Shown: one piece after another, positions 10,263 through 22,455 of the stretch
Layout: each line of letters opens with the position of its first letter
Position numbering within the stretch: position 1 is the first letter of the stretch
Source of the DNA: Macrostomum hystrix
Lineage: Eukaryota; Platyhelminthes; Macrostomidae
Assembly (NCBI GenBank): GCA_950097015.1
Contig: CATNEN010000034.1
Span: forward strand, 5,970,501-6,034,500
Length of the DNA stretch: 64,000 nucleotides
Direction: 5' to 3'
Translations under genes and position numbers: made by a program
The notes under the pieces: model-generated
Told to the model about the DNA's origin: nothing
Seen by the model: only the letters and a program-made list of their open reading frames with translations
Database searches by the model: none

Positions 10263-13200
10263 ATGGACAGCAACCTGATGGGCCGTGAGTTTCATTGTCG
10301 CGAATGGGTATTCGACAAGCTATTAGGCTATCTGAACGCAGGCCAGACACCGGCGCATCCGGGCGTGGTACTGCTAGGCGAGAGCGGCTGCGGTAAGACC
10401 GCCCTCCTGTCCGAATTGGTCTGGCCAACCAGGCGAGCAACCGACGCTCGGCACCGACTGCGCAGTCACGTGCTGGCTTATTACTTCTGCTCTCAGCTGT
10501 ACAGCCACACAATGCGCCTGAGCCATTTCCTGTTCTCTCTGCGTCAGCAGATTGTCAAGCACCCGGATGTCGGGCCGGCCTACGAGCAGCTGCTCCGTCG
10601 AAGCGGCGGAGTTGAACTATTCACCTATCGACGCATGATCGACTCGCCAGATCTGGTTTTCTCCGAAGGCCTTCTAAAGCCGCTGTTGGCTCTGCCTCCG
10701 CCGGAGCGGCACTACCTGCTGCTGGTTGACGGCCTGGACGAGACCAGGACGCCGGAGGAGGCGTCGGCTGCTGCTGCGGCCGCCGCGGCTGCGCCGTCCA
10801 GGAGAAAGCAGCTTCAACGAAGCGGCGCCGGCGCCTCAGCTGAGGCGGAGGCTCCGCCGAGCGGCTGCGTCTTCGACCTGCTGGCCAGGCATCAGCGCAG
10901 CCTGCCGGCCTGGCTGGTGCTCGTCTGCGCCTGCCGACGGGACGATCGTCGGCTCAGCCGTGCCTTCGCCGGCTTCTCCAAGCTGCAACTGACTGACACC
11001 AGGAAGCCGCAGGTTCGGCTCTGTGATCTGTGATATGGGATTTAGGATTCTGATTTCAGCTGTGGTATAAGAGACTCGGGATTCGGGAGATTCGGGATAA
11101 GAGACTAGGATTCGAGGTTTTGTAAATGGGATTCGAGTTTTGAAAATGGGATTCGAGTTTTTGTATATGGGATTCGAGTTTTTGGATATGGGATTCGAGT
11201 TTTTGGATATGGGATTCGAGTTTTTGGATATGGGATTCGAGTTTTTGGATATGGGTTTCGAGTTTTTGTATATGGGATTCGAGTTTTTGTAAATGGGATT
11301 CGAGTCTTTGTATATGGGATTCGAGTTCTGAAAATGGGATTTGAGTTTTTATAAATGGGATTCAAGTTTTTGTAAATGGTATTCGAGTCTTTGTATATGA
11401 GAGTCGAGTTTTTGTATATGAGAGTCGAGTTTTTGTATGGGTTTTGTGTTTTATAAATGATAGTCGAGTTTTTAGTTTTTTAATTGGAGGTTTGAGTTGT
11501 GGAGTTTAAGGTTTTCAATTAATATTCGAGATTCTGTGCAGGTTTGCGAAACAATGTATTTAAGATTCGTGACTGTCTGGGATTAAGATTTTATCTTAGT
11601 GTTTAATAAAATAATATTACAGGTTTTCTGTGTAATTATGAATCCATAATTTAAGTTGGAATTAAATTTCGCTTATTTTCACCTTCAGGTCCTCCGCGAT
11701 GTTCAACAATTCATTCTATGGCGCCTAGACTCCAACGAGCGCCTCAGGCAGCACCTGAACCGCGAGACAGCCAGCCTACTGAACCAGCTGCACATCAAAG
11801 GCAACGCCTGCTTCGCCTACCTGGAACTGGTCCTGGACGCTGTTGCCCAGGGCACAGTCCAACTGTCCGAGGTGGCCCAGATGCCAGGCACATTAGCCGG
11901 CGTATTCTTCTACCTGTTCCAGCGCCTGTTCTCCACAGATGCCGAACTGTGGCAATTGGCCAGGTGTCTCCTAGCTCTTCTATTGGCTCTAGGCGAGCCG
12001 GCTCCAATCCGCCTAGCCTATCAGACTGCAAGCGTACAGAATCCCGGCCTCACATTTGGCCGATTTGCTAACCAAGTTGCCAGATTGAGACTGCTTCTGC
12101 GGGCCACTCCCGATCGGTGCCTGGTGCTGGCTCACAATGCCCTGGCAGACTGGCTGCAGGATGCGAAATACTGCACCCCGGCTTATCTGGTCAGCCAGCG
12201 GCTTGGCCACTGCCTGCTGACAGTGCACTGTCTATGCTACTGGCGCCAGGCCCCAGCCGCTTCGGCCGAGCGGGCCGCCATGCTTCGCGACTTTTCTCGC
12301 TCCTTATTAGCCACAGGCTGCGGCCTGCAGCCTGAGCACCTGCTGCTGCTGACTCTGCTGCTGCTGCGCCGCTGGGCCTGCGGTCCCAGGCTGCTGCTGC
12401 GAATGCGCGAACCGCCAGAGCTGCGACTCATGGCCATCGCCCTGCTCAACTGGGATGAAGCTGTTGAACAGGAGGCTGCCACTTTGGCTGCTGAAACTGC
12501 CGCTGCTGCTGCTGCCGCTTCTGCCACGTCAGGCCGCGACAATCTGGCCGACCCAGATTCGGAGAGTTCAGCAGCTTCTCCTGGCGCTGACGGAGGCGGA
12601 GGCGGCGGAGGCGGCGGTTCGTCCACCACGCCCCTGATGTCGGCGGCCTACATTGGCGACTTGGCCACCATCGATCGCATACTTGCAGGGCCCAATGCTC
12701 AGGTTAGACTTAAATCCTGTCCTTTCTTATTCTCTTCTTCTTTGTTTATACTTTTGCTTTTCTGGTTTTGTTTTTTTCTGTTTCCGTTTGTAGTTTTTTT
12801 TTACACTTTTTATCCACGCTCGTTAATAATCATTCCCTATTCTTCCCCTTCACTTTTCTGTCCCTTTCCTATTTCTCCCCATCCCTTCTCGCCCCTTCCC
12901 GTTTTCTTCCCCTTGCTTTTTTCTGCCACTTCCCTGTTCTCCTCTTCCCAATTTTTCCCTTCCCTATTCCCTATTTTTCTGCCCCTTCCCATTTTCTTTC
13001 CTTGAATATCTAACCGAATTTCGCTTGATCTGCTGCTGCCCAGTACCCCGTCCCGCTCCCCAGTCCATGGACAAAATATCCGTACGCAGTCTATGTATCT
13101 GGCTATATAACTCGGATTATAAACCTCAAGCATCCCCGATTAACTTCCCGTCCAGCTGAATAGGCGGGACTCCGGCGGTTACTCCGCTCTGGACTGGGCC

Positions 13201-16200
13201 CTCCTGGGCGGCCGGGCCGACGCTGTCACCCTGCTGCTGTCGCACGGCGCCAAGCCGGACGGCCCAGCCGGCTTCTGGGTGGCCCTGCCGCTGGCACTGG
13301 CTCTGGGCCGAGCCGACTTGGCCACCCTGCTACTGAGCGCCGGTGCCGATCTAGATCGGGTCGATTCGGATGGCCGGACCGCCCTGATGCTAGCCACTGC
13401 CCGCGGCCAATCTGATTTAATCGGCCTACTATTGGACACCGGCGCGTTAGTTGACGCTCGCGACAATGGCGGACGGTCGGCCCTGCTCCTGGCTGTACTG
13501 TGCCTTCACGAACCGGTTGGAATAGTTCAACGCCTGCTAGATGCGGGGGCGGACATCAATCTGGCTGACGCCGACGGTCGGACTGCCCTCATACACGCCT
13601 GTCGGGCTAAGCGACTGGATCTCATCGAATTCCTGTTGGACGCTGACGCCGATGTTGACAGGTGAGTGACGTGTCTGACGTGTCGTCCGTTTTCTATCTG
13701 TACTTTTGTCCAATTCCCATCCGCACTTTTGTCCGATTTCCATCAGTACTTTTGACCGATTTCAATCTGTACTTTTGACCGATTTCCATCCGCCATCCGC
13801 AGATGCGATCGAGACGGCATCAGTGCCCTGCTGGTTTCGTCCCGACTCGGCGACCTCAGAGCCGTGCAGGCTCTGCTGTTCTTTAACGCCAATCCGCATC
13901 AGCTGGACAGGCACGGCCGCTCCGCCCTGTCTCTGGCGGCCGTCTCCGGCCAGGCCGCTGTAGTTGAAGCCCTGCTTGCCAGAGGCCTAGACGAGGGTCA
14001 CGCTGATAATGCCGGGCTCACTGTGCTGCACCACGCTGCGAGCGCCGGGCATACCGACGTCTGCCGACTGCTGCTGGGTGCGGTTGGAGTTGGACTGGGT
14101 TGATGGATTGGAATGGGTTGGAATGGGTTGATGGATTGGAATGGGTTGGAATGGGTTGATGGATTGGAATGGGTTGGAATGGGTTGATGGATTTGAATGG
14201 ATTGGAATGGGTTGATGGATTGGAATGGGTTGATGGATTGAAATGGGTTGATGGATTGGAATGGGTTGATGGATTGGAATGGGTTGATGGATTGAAATGG
14301 ATTAGACTGGGTTGATGGATTGGACTAGGTAGGACTTGACTCAATCGGTATTATCTCAGAAATACTTTTTATCTCATAGTCACATTGCAGACCGCTGTTA
14401 CATGTTGGCGGGCCGCTAATTGTATATTCTAATTACTCGCATCGCTACTGCAGGCAATGGCGCAGCCACCAGGTCCCAGGACTCAGTAGGCCGGACTCCC
14501 CTCCTGCTGGCTGTGCTAGCCGGCCAGGCGGACGCCGCTGCCCTTCTGGCCGAAGCCGATCCACTGGCCGCCGGCATACCCGGACACGACGAAGACGGTA
14601 TAACTCCACTGCTGGCCGCCTTTCAGTTGGGCCGTCCAGACCTTCTGGAGCTCCTGCTGGCTCGCGGCGCCGATCCAAACATGACGGACAGGGCTGGCCG
14701 GTCACTGCTGTACTTGGCCGCTGCCGCCTCCGAGACCAGCTGCAAGTTGGCCAGCCTCCTGCTCGACTGCGGCGCCTCGCCTAACCTGGCCGACGAGCAG
14801 GGCCGCGCCCCGCTGCACGTTGCCGCCTGGCTGGGCCGCGCCGAGGCGGCCGCCCTTCTGATTAACCGCGGAGCCGATGTCAACGCCAAAGATGCCGACG
14901 GTGGCACTGCGTTGAGCGCCGCTGCATGGCAGGGACAGGTGAGAATCGCGAGCGGAGTGATGATGACAGGTGAACTACAATGCTGTAAAGTGATTGACAG
15001 GTGAATTGCAGCTTCTACGGAGTGATTGACAGGTGAATTGCAGCTTCTACGGAGTGATTGACAGGTGAATTGCAGCTGCTATGGAGTGATTGACAGGTGA
15101 ATTGCAGCTGCTATGGAGTGATTGACAGGTGAATTGCAGCTGCTATGGAGTGATTGACAGGTAAATTGCAGCTTCTACGGAGTGATTGACAGGTGAATTG
15201 CAGCTGCTATGGAGTGATTGACAGGTGAATTGCAGCTTCTACGGAGTGATTGACAGGTGAATTGCAGCTTCTACGGAGTGATTGACAGGTGAATTGCAGC
15301 TTCTATGGAGTGATTGACAGGTGAATTGCAGCTGCTATGGAGTGACTGACAGGTGAATTGCAGCTGCTATGGAGTGATTGACAGGTGAATTGCAGCTGCT
15401 ATGGAGTGATTGACAGGTGAATTGCAGCTGCTATGGAGTGATTGACAGGTAAATTGCAGCTTCTACGGAGTGATTGACAGGTGAATTGCAGCTGCTATGG
15501 AGTGATTGACAGGTGAATTGCAGCTTCTACGGAGTGATTGACAGGTGAATTGCAGCTTCTACGGAGTGATTGACAGGTGAATTGCAGCTTCTATGGAGTG
15601 ATTGACAGGTGAATTGCAGCTGCTATGGAGTGATTGACAGGTGAATTGCAGCTGCTATGGAGTGACTGACAGGTGAATTGCAGCTGCTATGGAGTGATTG
15701 ACAGGTAAATTGCAGCTGCTATGGAGTGATTGACAGGTGAATTGCAGCTGCTATGGAGTGATTGACAGGTGAATTGCAGCTGCTATGGAGTGATTGACAG
15801 GTGAATTGCAGCTGCTATGGAGTGATTGACAGGTGAATTCAGCTGTTATTGAGTGATTGACAGGTGAATTGCAGCTGCTATGGAGTGATTGACAGGTGAA
15901 TTGCAGCTGCTATGGAGTGACTGACAGGTGAGTTGCAGCTGCTATGGAGTGATTGATAGGTGAATTGCAGCTGCTGTGGAGTGACTGACAGGTGAATTGC
16001 AGCTGCTGTGGAGTGACTGACAGTTGAATTGCAGCTGCTATGGAGTGATTGACAGGTGAATTACAGCTGCTGTGGAGTGACTGATGACAAGTGACTTACT
16101 GCAGATAGCTTGTTGCGATTGAATGGCAGTAATCCCTAATTGGATTTGGCTGCAGGCGCACCTGTGCCAGCTACTGCTAGCCAGCGGCGCCGATGTGGAC

Positions 16201-16929
16201 TCCGTGTGCCGCCAGGGCGCCACTCCGCTGTGCATCGCCGCTCAGGAGGGCCACGTAGCCGTCTGCCAGGCCCTGCTAGACGCTGGGGCGCGGCCGAATC
16301 ACGCCGACAGAATCGGCCGAACGCCCTACCGGGTGGCCGTAAAATGCGGTCATCGTCGGGTAGCCGAACTTCTACTGGCTCGCGGCGCTTCACCCGGCGT
16401 CGGTGCCGGCAGCGGCAGTGGCGCCGGCGGCAGCGGGAGCGGCAGCGGCGGCGGCGGATCAGGCGGCAGCGGAGGCTCCGGGTTAACTAGAATCACGCCG
16501 ATTCAGGGATCCGGCCCGGACGGCGGTGGCGGTGGCGGCAGCGCAGAGAGCAGCCGTCGAAGTCATCAGTATCAGCATCAGCTTTACCAGCATCATCCGC
16601 CGAATCCCCTGCAGCATCAGCTTTACCAGCATCATCCGCCGAATCCCCTGCAGCAGCAGCGGCGGCAGCCGAGGCCGACCCTACAGCTGATCCTAAACAA
16701 CGGAGCCACCGTCATCAACGCCAATGCGTCGGATCTGTCAAACTCGTCACCCGAGGAGATGGCTGAGCTAGCCGCGGCTTCGGGTCTGAGATCTTCGTCG
16801 CGGTTGAACCGAATTGGCGGCGACAGCCGGCAGAGGCGCCAGCAGGCGGCTGCGATAGACGACAAAGAGCTAGCGGCTTCGGCGGCTGCTAACCTAAGAC
16901 TGAGCGACCGAAAGGAGACCGCCTTCTGA
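10263..16929 (+). CDS. ANKRD50: ANKRD50-type protein: P-loop NTPase plus 16 ankyrin repeats (six exons, complete)
   Basis: Vertebrate ANKRD50 works on endosomes with SNX27-retromer/WASH in cargo recycling; the same role is inferred here. Exons: 10263-11012, 11689-12702, 13156-13661, 13803-14077, 14454-14938, 16156-16929, all GT-AG with matching phases (0, 0, 2, 1, 0), giving 1267 residues. The start is supported by [17 protein letters not shown], which lines up with the family N-terminus; an in-frame stop lies just upstream. Domains: Walker [11 protein letters not shown] (about 37-46), Walker [10 protein letters not shown] (about 155), then family-specific [11 protein letters not shown] and LNQLHIKG (about 255-290). 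Sixteen ankyrin repeats follow (about 540-1090), and last a low-complexity Gly/Ser/Gln/His tail. Poly-Ala near residue 170 is a GCN run. One acceptor-like site at 10146-10147 may start the 5' UTR exon. Confidence 0.93.
11100..11480. repeat. 21-bp minisatellite, ANKRD50 intron 1
   Basis: About 18 copies of a 21-bp unit with core GGGATTCGAGTTTTTGGATA, starting about 90 nt after the donor at 11013. Confidence 0.9.
12703..13020. repeat. Pyrimidine-rich tract, ANKRD50 intron 2
   Basis: Irregular CT-rich sequence (CCCCTTCCC / TTTTCTTC motifs) filling most of the intron 12703-13155. Read-through of exon 2 into this tract gives a false Phe/Ser/Pro-rich tail. Confidence 0.7.
13058..13093 (+). mobile_element. 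Possible SINE relic in ANKRD50 intron 2
   Basis: CCCCAGTCCATGGAC, then GTACGCAG at the same spacing as in the complete SINE at 52386-52691. The match is short, so this is tentative. Confidence 0.3.
13688..13797. repeat. Short 21-22-bp repeat, ANKRD50 intron 3
   Basis: About five degenerate copies with core TACTTTTGACCGATTTCCAT fill nearly all of the 141-bp intron. Confidence 0.75.
14092..14335. repeat. 18-bp/10-bp minisatellite, ANKRD50 intron 4
   Basis: Units GGGTTGATGGATTGGAAT (18 bp), sometimes with an added GGGTTGGAAT (10 bp), start about 14 nt after the donor at 14078. Confidence 0.88.
14985..16085. repeat. 32-bp minisatellite carrying splice-site-like motifs, ANKRD50 intron 5
   Basis: About 34 copies of a 32-bp unit. 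Each unit contains GATTGACAGGTGAATTGCAG, which holds a donor-like CAG/GTGAAT and an acceptor-like TTGCAG. The true exon 5 donor (GACAG/GTGAGA at 14938/14939) has the same core, and degenerate copies lead from it into the array. Confidence 0.92.
16576..16653 (+). repeat. 39-bp in-frame tandem duplication inside ANKRD50 exon 6
   Basis: Two identical 39-bp units (16576-16614, 16615-16653) encode [13 protein letters not shown] twice in the C-terminal tail. Frame is preserved. Confidence 0.85.
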
Positions 16930-18099
16930 AATGACAGCTGACCGATGGTTGGCCTACTCACCGATTGATATTCTGTGGCATGCTGTGCTGTTCCTAGTCT
17001 ACTGTGCTCACTTTCTATTCGCTAATAGTTTTGCTGTTTTGATGGGAGGGAGGAAGGGTAGAGGGGAGAAAAAAGTGGAAGAGGGAAAGGATTGGATAGA
17101 GGGGAAAGGATAGGGTAGAGGGGAGAGGAATGCCGTGAATGCGATGATTGGAGAGGTCATTATCGGCCGAGAAACTTAGCTTAAAATGTACCAAATTTTT
17201 TTTTCGTGCACATTAAAAATTGTCTCTTTCTATTGCAATCAGTTGGTGAATCTCGATCTGACACAATTTTACCATTGTGTTCGCATGCTAATTCACTCTG
17301 CAGTGTGCAAACCGCTTTCCTGTGTTACTTGCTCAACTATAGCGCCTGTTATGTTCCGTTTTTTATTATTACGAAATCGACAAATCGAGCTTTTAAAAGC
17401 GATTAGCTAGTTTTATTTAGCCTTTTAGTCAACTTTATTATTTTACAGTTTGCAATGCAAATAAGCGATTCGTGCAATTTTTTCTGAGCTTCTGATTCTG
17501 TTCTGTTGTGTTTTTTTAAATAGATTTCTTCTTCAGTTCTTAGATTTGCTTAGAGAGTCATTTCTGAAATTCTAGTTTAGTTGTTGCTATGTTAATTTTT
17601 GCCTAGCTGCAGTGTGATAAATATTTAGTATGCTTGACAATCTTGTATTATGGTCTGTTATTTCTCTGTGACCCTCGCTGATACGCATTGTGTGCTCGTC
17701 TTCCTATCAATATAATATATTAGATTGCATATTGATCATACTTCATTGTCCATTTGGTAAGTTAACTTATAAGCGGATATTCTTAAATTCGCTTTTCTGC
17801 ATCGCAGGCCTGTCTGTTATTTTTTTATTTGTTTTCATTTCTCTCGAGTTTTCTCCCAAATCAGTTTCATAATTGACCTTTAAAAGTGTATTATCTGCTT
17901 ATTATTATTGAATCGTTCAAAAAAGCACAGCTTTCACGAATATATGCGTTCTTATTCTTCTCTCTCCCGTTTTTAACGTGAAAATAATTAGCTTCTTTTG
18001 TAACACCGTGTTTGTCATTTACACTAATTATTGTACTGTTAGTGAGTTTGAAACTAGTCGTTTTGAAAGGGAAGAAATATGCATTATATGCTACTCAGT
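16930..18099. other. ANKRD50 3' flank and AT-rich spacer
   Basis: A GGGA-rich stretch at 17044-17130 is followed by AT-rich sequence. No gene is recognised, and no clear polyadenylation signal could be chosen. Confidence 0.4.
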
Positions 18100-19013
18100 G
18101 TGCTACTGCACATACTGCACATACTAGCTACAAATACTGCACATACTGCACATACTAGTTACAAATATTGCACATACTGCACATACTGCACATACTAGTT
18201 ACAAATATTGCACATACTGCACATACTGCACATACTAGCTACAAATACTGCACATACTGCACATACTAGTTACAAATATTGCACATACTGCACATACTGC
18301 ACATACTAGTTACAAATATTGCACATACTGCACATACTGCACATACTAGCTACAAATACTGCACATACTGCACATACTAGTTACAAATATTGCACATACT
18401 GCACATACTGCACATACTAGTTACAAATATTGCACATACTGCACATACTGCACATACTAGCTACAAATACTGCACATACTGCACATACTAGTTACAAATA
18501 TTGCACATACTGCACATACTGCACATACTAGTTACAAATATTGCACATACTGCACATACTGCACATACTAGCTACAAATACTGCACATACTGCACATACT
18601 AGTTACAAATATTGCACATACTGCACATACTGCACATACTAGTTACAAATATTGCACATACTGCACATACTGCACATACTAGTTACAAATATTGCACATA
18701 CTGCACATACTGCACATACTAGTTACAAATATTGCACATACTGCACATACTGCACATACTAGTTACAAATATTGCACATACTGCACATACTGCACATACT
18801 AGTTACAAATATTGCACATACTGCACATACTGCACATACTAGTTACAAACATTGCACATACTGCACATACTAGTTACAAATATTGCACATACTGCACAAG
18901 CTAGCTACAAATATTGCACATACTGCACATACTAGTTACAAACATTGCACATACTGCACATACTAGTTACAAACATTGCACATACTGCACATACTAGTTA
19001 CAAACATACGCTT
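18100..19013. repeat. 40-bp minisatellite built from 9- and 22-bp parts
   Basis: About 25 copies of a composite unit: ACTGCACAT repeated once or twice plus ACTAGTTACAAATATTGCAC. Copies towards the right end lose one 9-mer. Confidence 0.9.
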
Positions 19014-19071
19014 AATATATACATGCTGAATATCAAGCATACTACGAGTACATGCTTTGATATTTTTTTAG

Positions 19072-19140
19072 TTTAAAATGGACATCAACAATTGGCCAAT
19101 CTGCCGAATGTACTTTTACTGTCCTCCAGGGAGAGAATTG
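19072..19140 (+). other. Orphan candidate exon (69 nt, phase 0/0)
   Basis: A strong acceptor (TATTTTTTTAG, ending at 19071) and a strong donor (TTG/GTAAGC at 19140/19141) bound a fully open 23-codon segment. It reads WPICRMYFYCPPGRE in its core, with an internal Met at the third codon. I do not recognise the peptide, and no partner exon was found. The two Cys followed by Pro-Pro-Gly-Arg loosely recall a cyclic neuropeptide with an amidation site, but no signal peptide is present. Could be chance. Confidence 0.2.
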
Positions 19141-19534
19141 GTAAGCACCAGCTGCTGATGAAGAAGAATTTCTCCAATGAGCTGCACGGCTCTGTTAATT
19201 GGCACTGAGCAATCAGCGTCAGCCAACAGCTCCGCTGCTCCTAGCAAATATGAGGAATTCAATCTAAACTGCCTTCTTAGTGGAATTCTGGCAGTTTGTG
19301 TGCGCAGTAGTGCTGAAATAATCCTTCACTTGCTCCCGACGCCTAAAGTCCGCGCTTGGATCAGAGCGAAGTATTTTTCGACGCTTTTGGTTTATGCTAA
19401 TAATGGATTTTTGGATTTTTTAACTCTGGTTTGCAATCACTTGGCAATTGAGATTTGAGGTTCAAAAGGAAGGAGGCACAATATTGATGTTTCCCTTAGA
19501 ACCTCTCTAAGAATTCACTCAACGACACTCACTA
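19141..19534. other. Spacer with a short unrecognised ORF
   Basis: An ORF of 93 codons lies at 19177-19458 on the + strand. It has no recognisable domain and no supporting signals, so I do not call it a gene. Confidence 0.3.
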
Positions 19535-20330
19535 GTGATTCAACCTGTGATTTTACCGGTGATACTAACTTTGATTCTACCGGTAATTTTTCCGGTCATT
19601 CAACCTGTAGTTCTACCCGTGATTGTACCGGTGATCCAACCGGTGATTCATCCTGTGATTCTACCGGTGATTGTACCGGTGATTCAACCTGTGATTCTAC
19701 CGGTGATTGTACCGGTGATCCAACCTGTAGTTCTACCGGTGATTCTACCGGTGATCCAACCGGTGATTCATCCTGTGATTCTACCGGTGATTGTACCGGT
19801 GATTCAACCTGTGATTCAACCTGTGATTCTACCGGTGATTGTACCGGTGATTCATCCTGTGATTCTACCGGTGATTGTACCGGTGATTCAACCTGTGATT
19901 CTACCGGTGATTGTACCGGTGATTCATCCTGTAATTCTACCGGTGATTGTACCGGTGATTCATCTTGTGATTCTACCGGTGATTGTACCGGTGATTCAAC
20001 CTGTGATTCTACCGGCGATTGTACCGGTGATTCAACCTGTGATTCTACCGGTGATTGTACCGGTGATCCAACCGGTGATTCATCCTGTGATTCTACCGGT
20101 GATCCAACCGGTGATTCATCCTGTGATTCTACCGGTGATCCAACCGGAGATTTATTCTGTGATTCTACCGGTGATTGTACCGGCGATTCAACCTGTGATT
20201 CACCGGTGATTAAATCAGTGATTCAACTGGTAGTTAAATCGGTGATTCAACAAGTGATTAAATCGGTGATTCAACCGGTGATTCAACCGGTGATTCTACC
20301 GGCGACTGTACCGGCGACTGTACCGCTGAT
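19535..20330. repeat. 12-bp minisatellite with ACCGGT in each unit
   Basis: About 65 copies of the 12-mer GATTCTACCGGT / GATTGTACCGGT / GATTCAACCTGT, grouped in higher-order blocks of two to six units. Each ACCGGT is a palindrome with a central CpG. Confidence 0.92.
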
Positions 20331-21040
20331 TCAACATATAATTACTATTCCGGTAATTTCATTATGATTTTGAACTCAAATGAAACCCTAAATTAATACT
20401 TTTACCTACCCAAATCCTACGCTCGTATAATCTACTAGTTAGCCTGTCAATTGGGACAGATTTGTTCACCAATGAAGTCATGCACACAAAGATAGAAAAG
20501 TGATCTTTAACTCAAAAACTTCTCAATCTTTCGTCCCATCAAACTGCCCCACCCGTCGTTGCCACTAAAGCCGCGTCAGTGAATGCTCCAATTTTTACCG
20601 GCTGAGCAGATGAGAAGAGCAGACGCGCGGGACCTGACCCGCTCATTAACAACACCAAGCTGTGGAACAAAATCGATTTTAGCCAAAATGAGAAGGCACT
20701 CCCTACTCATGTCAGGCCTCTCTCTTCCCTTCTCTCCGCCTTGAATAATTCATCTACCACATCGCCACCTTTTCCTTGTCTTGCATAAAGTTCTGGCTGC
20801 GTACATGTGCACAGTAACGTTTCCCTAACTTTACTTGCAATTAATTCTGGGCGAAAATCTCTTTTGATTTGCTGTAGACTCTATTTTTAATCCACTCAGA
20901 ATTTAGCGTGCAACAGTGGGTTTGATGCCAAAGGGGCCCCAACTATTTCCTTGGGATAGAAAGTTGAGCAGCAAGAGAAATATAATTGATGGGGAGAGAT
21001 TGATAGCGGGTCTCGAATTTATAGAGGATGGATTGATAGA
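20331..21040. other. Unique intergenic sequence
   Basis: Mixed-composition spacer without recognisable genes. Confidence 0.4.
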
Positions 21041-21195
21041 CGGAGGGTGTTTGATGGATGGGGGGTGATTGATGGATTGAAGGTGATTGATGGATGGAGG
21101 GTGATTGATGGATGGAGGGTGATTGATGGATGGAGGGTGATTGATGGATGGAGGGTGATTGATGGATGGTGGGTGATTGATAGACGGAGGGTAGG
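21041..21195. repeat. 18-bp minisatellite
   Basis: About eight copies of TGATGGATGGAGGGTGAT, directly abutting the next array. Confidence 0.88.
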
Positions 21196-22455
21196 GATGA
21201 GACACAGGTAGAGATGAGACACAGGTAGAGATGAGACACGGGTAGAGATGAGACACGGGTGGAGATGAGACACGGGTGGAGATGAGACACAGGTAGAGAT
21301 GAGACACAGGTAGAGATGAGACACAGGTAGAGAAGAGATACGGGTAGAGATGAGACACAGGTAGAGGTGAGACACAGGTAGAGATGAGACACAGGTAGAG
21401 ATGAGACACAGGTAGAGATGAGACACAGGTAGAGAAGAGATACGGGTAGAGATGAGACACAGGTAGAGGTGAGACACAGGTAGAGATGAGACACCGATAG
21501 ATATGAGACACAGGTAGAAATGAGACACAGGTAGAGATGAGACACAGGTAGAGATGAGACACGGGTAGAGATGAGACACAGGTAGAGATGAGACACAGGT
21601 AGAGAAGAGATACGGGTAGAGATGAGACACAGGTAGAGGTGAGACACAGGTAGAGATGAGACACCGATAGAAATGAGACACAGGTAGAAATGAGACACAG
21701 GTAGAGATGAGACACGGGTAGAGATGAGACACGGGTAGAGATGAGACACGGGTAGAGATGAGACACGGGTAGAGATGAGACACGGGTAGAGATGAGACAC
21801 GGGTAGAGATGAAACACAGTTATTAACTGACACAGGTAGAGATGAGACACAGGTAGAGATGAGACACGGGTAGAGATGAGACACAGGTAGAGATGAGACA
21901 CGGGTAGAGATGAGACACGGGTAGAGATGAAACACAGTTATTAACTGACACAGGTAGAGATGAGACACAGGTAGAGATGAGACACGGGTAGAGATGAGAC
22001 ACAGGTAGAGATGAGACACAGGTAGAGATGAGACACGGGTAGAGATGAAACACAGTTATTAACTGACACAGGTAGAGATGAGACACAGGTAGAGATGAGA
22101 CACGGGTAGAGATGAGACACAGGTAGAGATGAGACACGGGTAGAGATGAGACACGGGTAGAGATGAGACACGGATAGAGATGAAACACAGTTATTAACTG
22201 ACACAGGTAGAGATGAGACACAGGTAGAGATGAGACACAGGTAGAGATGAGACACGGGTAGAGATGAGACACAGTTATTAACTGACACAGGTAGAGATGA
22301 GACACGGGTAGAGATGAAACACAGTTATTAACTGACACAGGTAGAGATGAGACACAGGTAGAGATGAGACACAGGTAGAGATGAGACACAGGTAGAGATG
22401 AGACACAGGTAGAGATGAGACACAGGTAGAGATGAGACACAGTTATTAACTGATG
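21196..22455. repeat. 17-bp minisatellite with periodic spacer
   Basis: About 70 copies of GAGACACAGGTAGAGAT (A/G variant in CACAGG/CACGGG). In the right half a spacer, CACAGTTATTAACTGACA, recurs at about 21811, 21929, 22047, 22182, 22265, 22316 and 22434. Confidence 0.92.

Noticed and set aside
12703-13005. Read-through extension of ANKRD50 exon 2 with a Phe/Ser/Pro-rich tail
   Set aside because: A clean GT donor at 12703 joins in phase to the exon at 13156, which continues the ankyrin repeats.
19535-20209. 224-codon ORF with ILPVIVPVIQPV repeats
   Set aside because: Result of a 12-bp repeat whose length is a multiple of 3.
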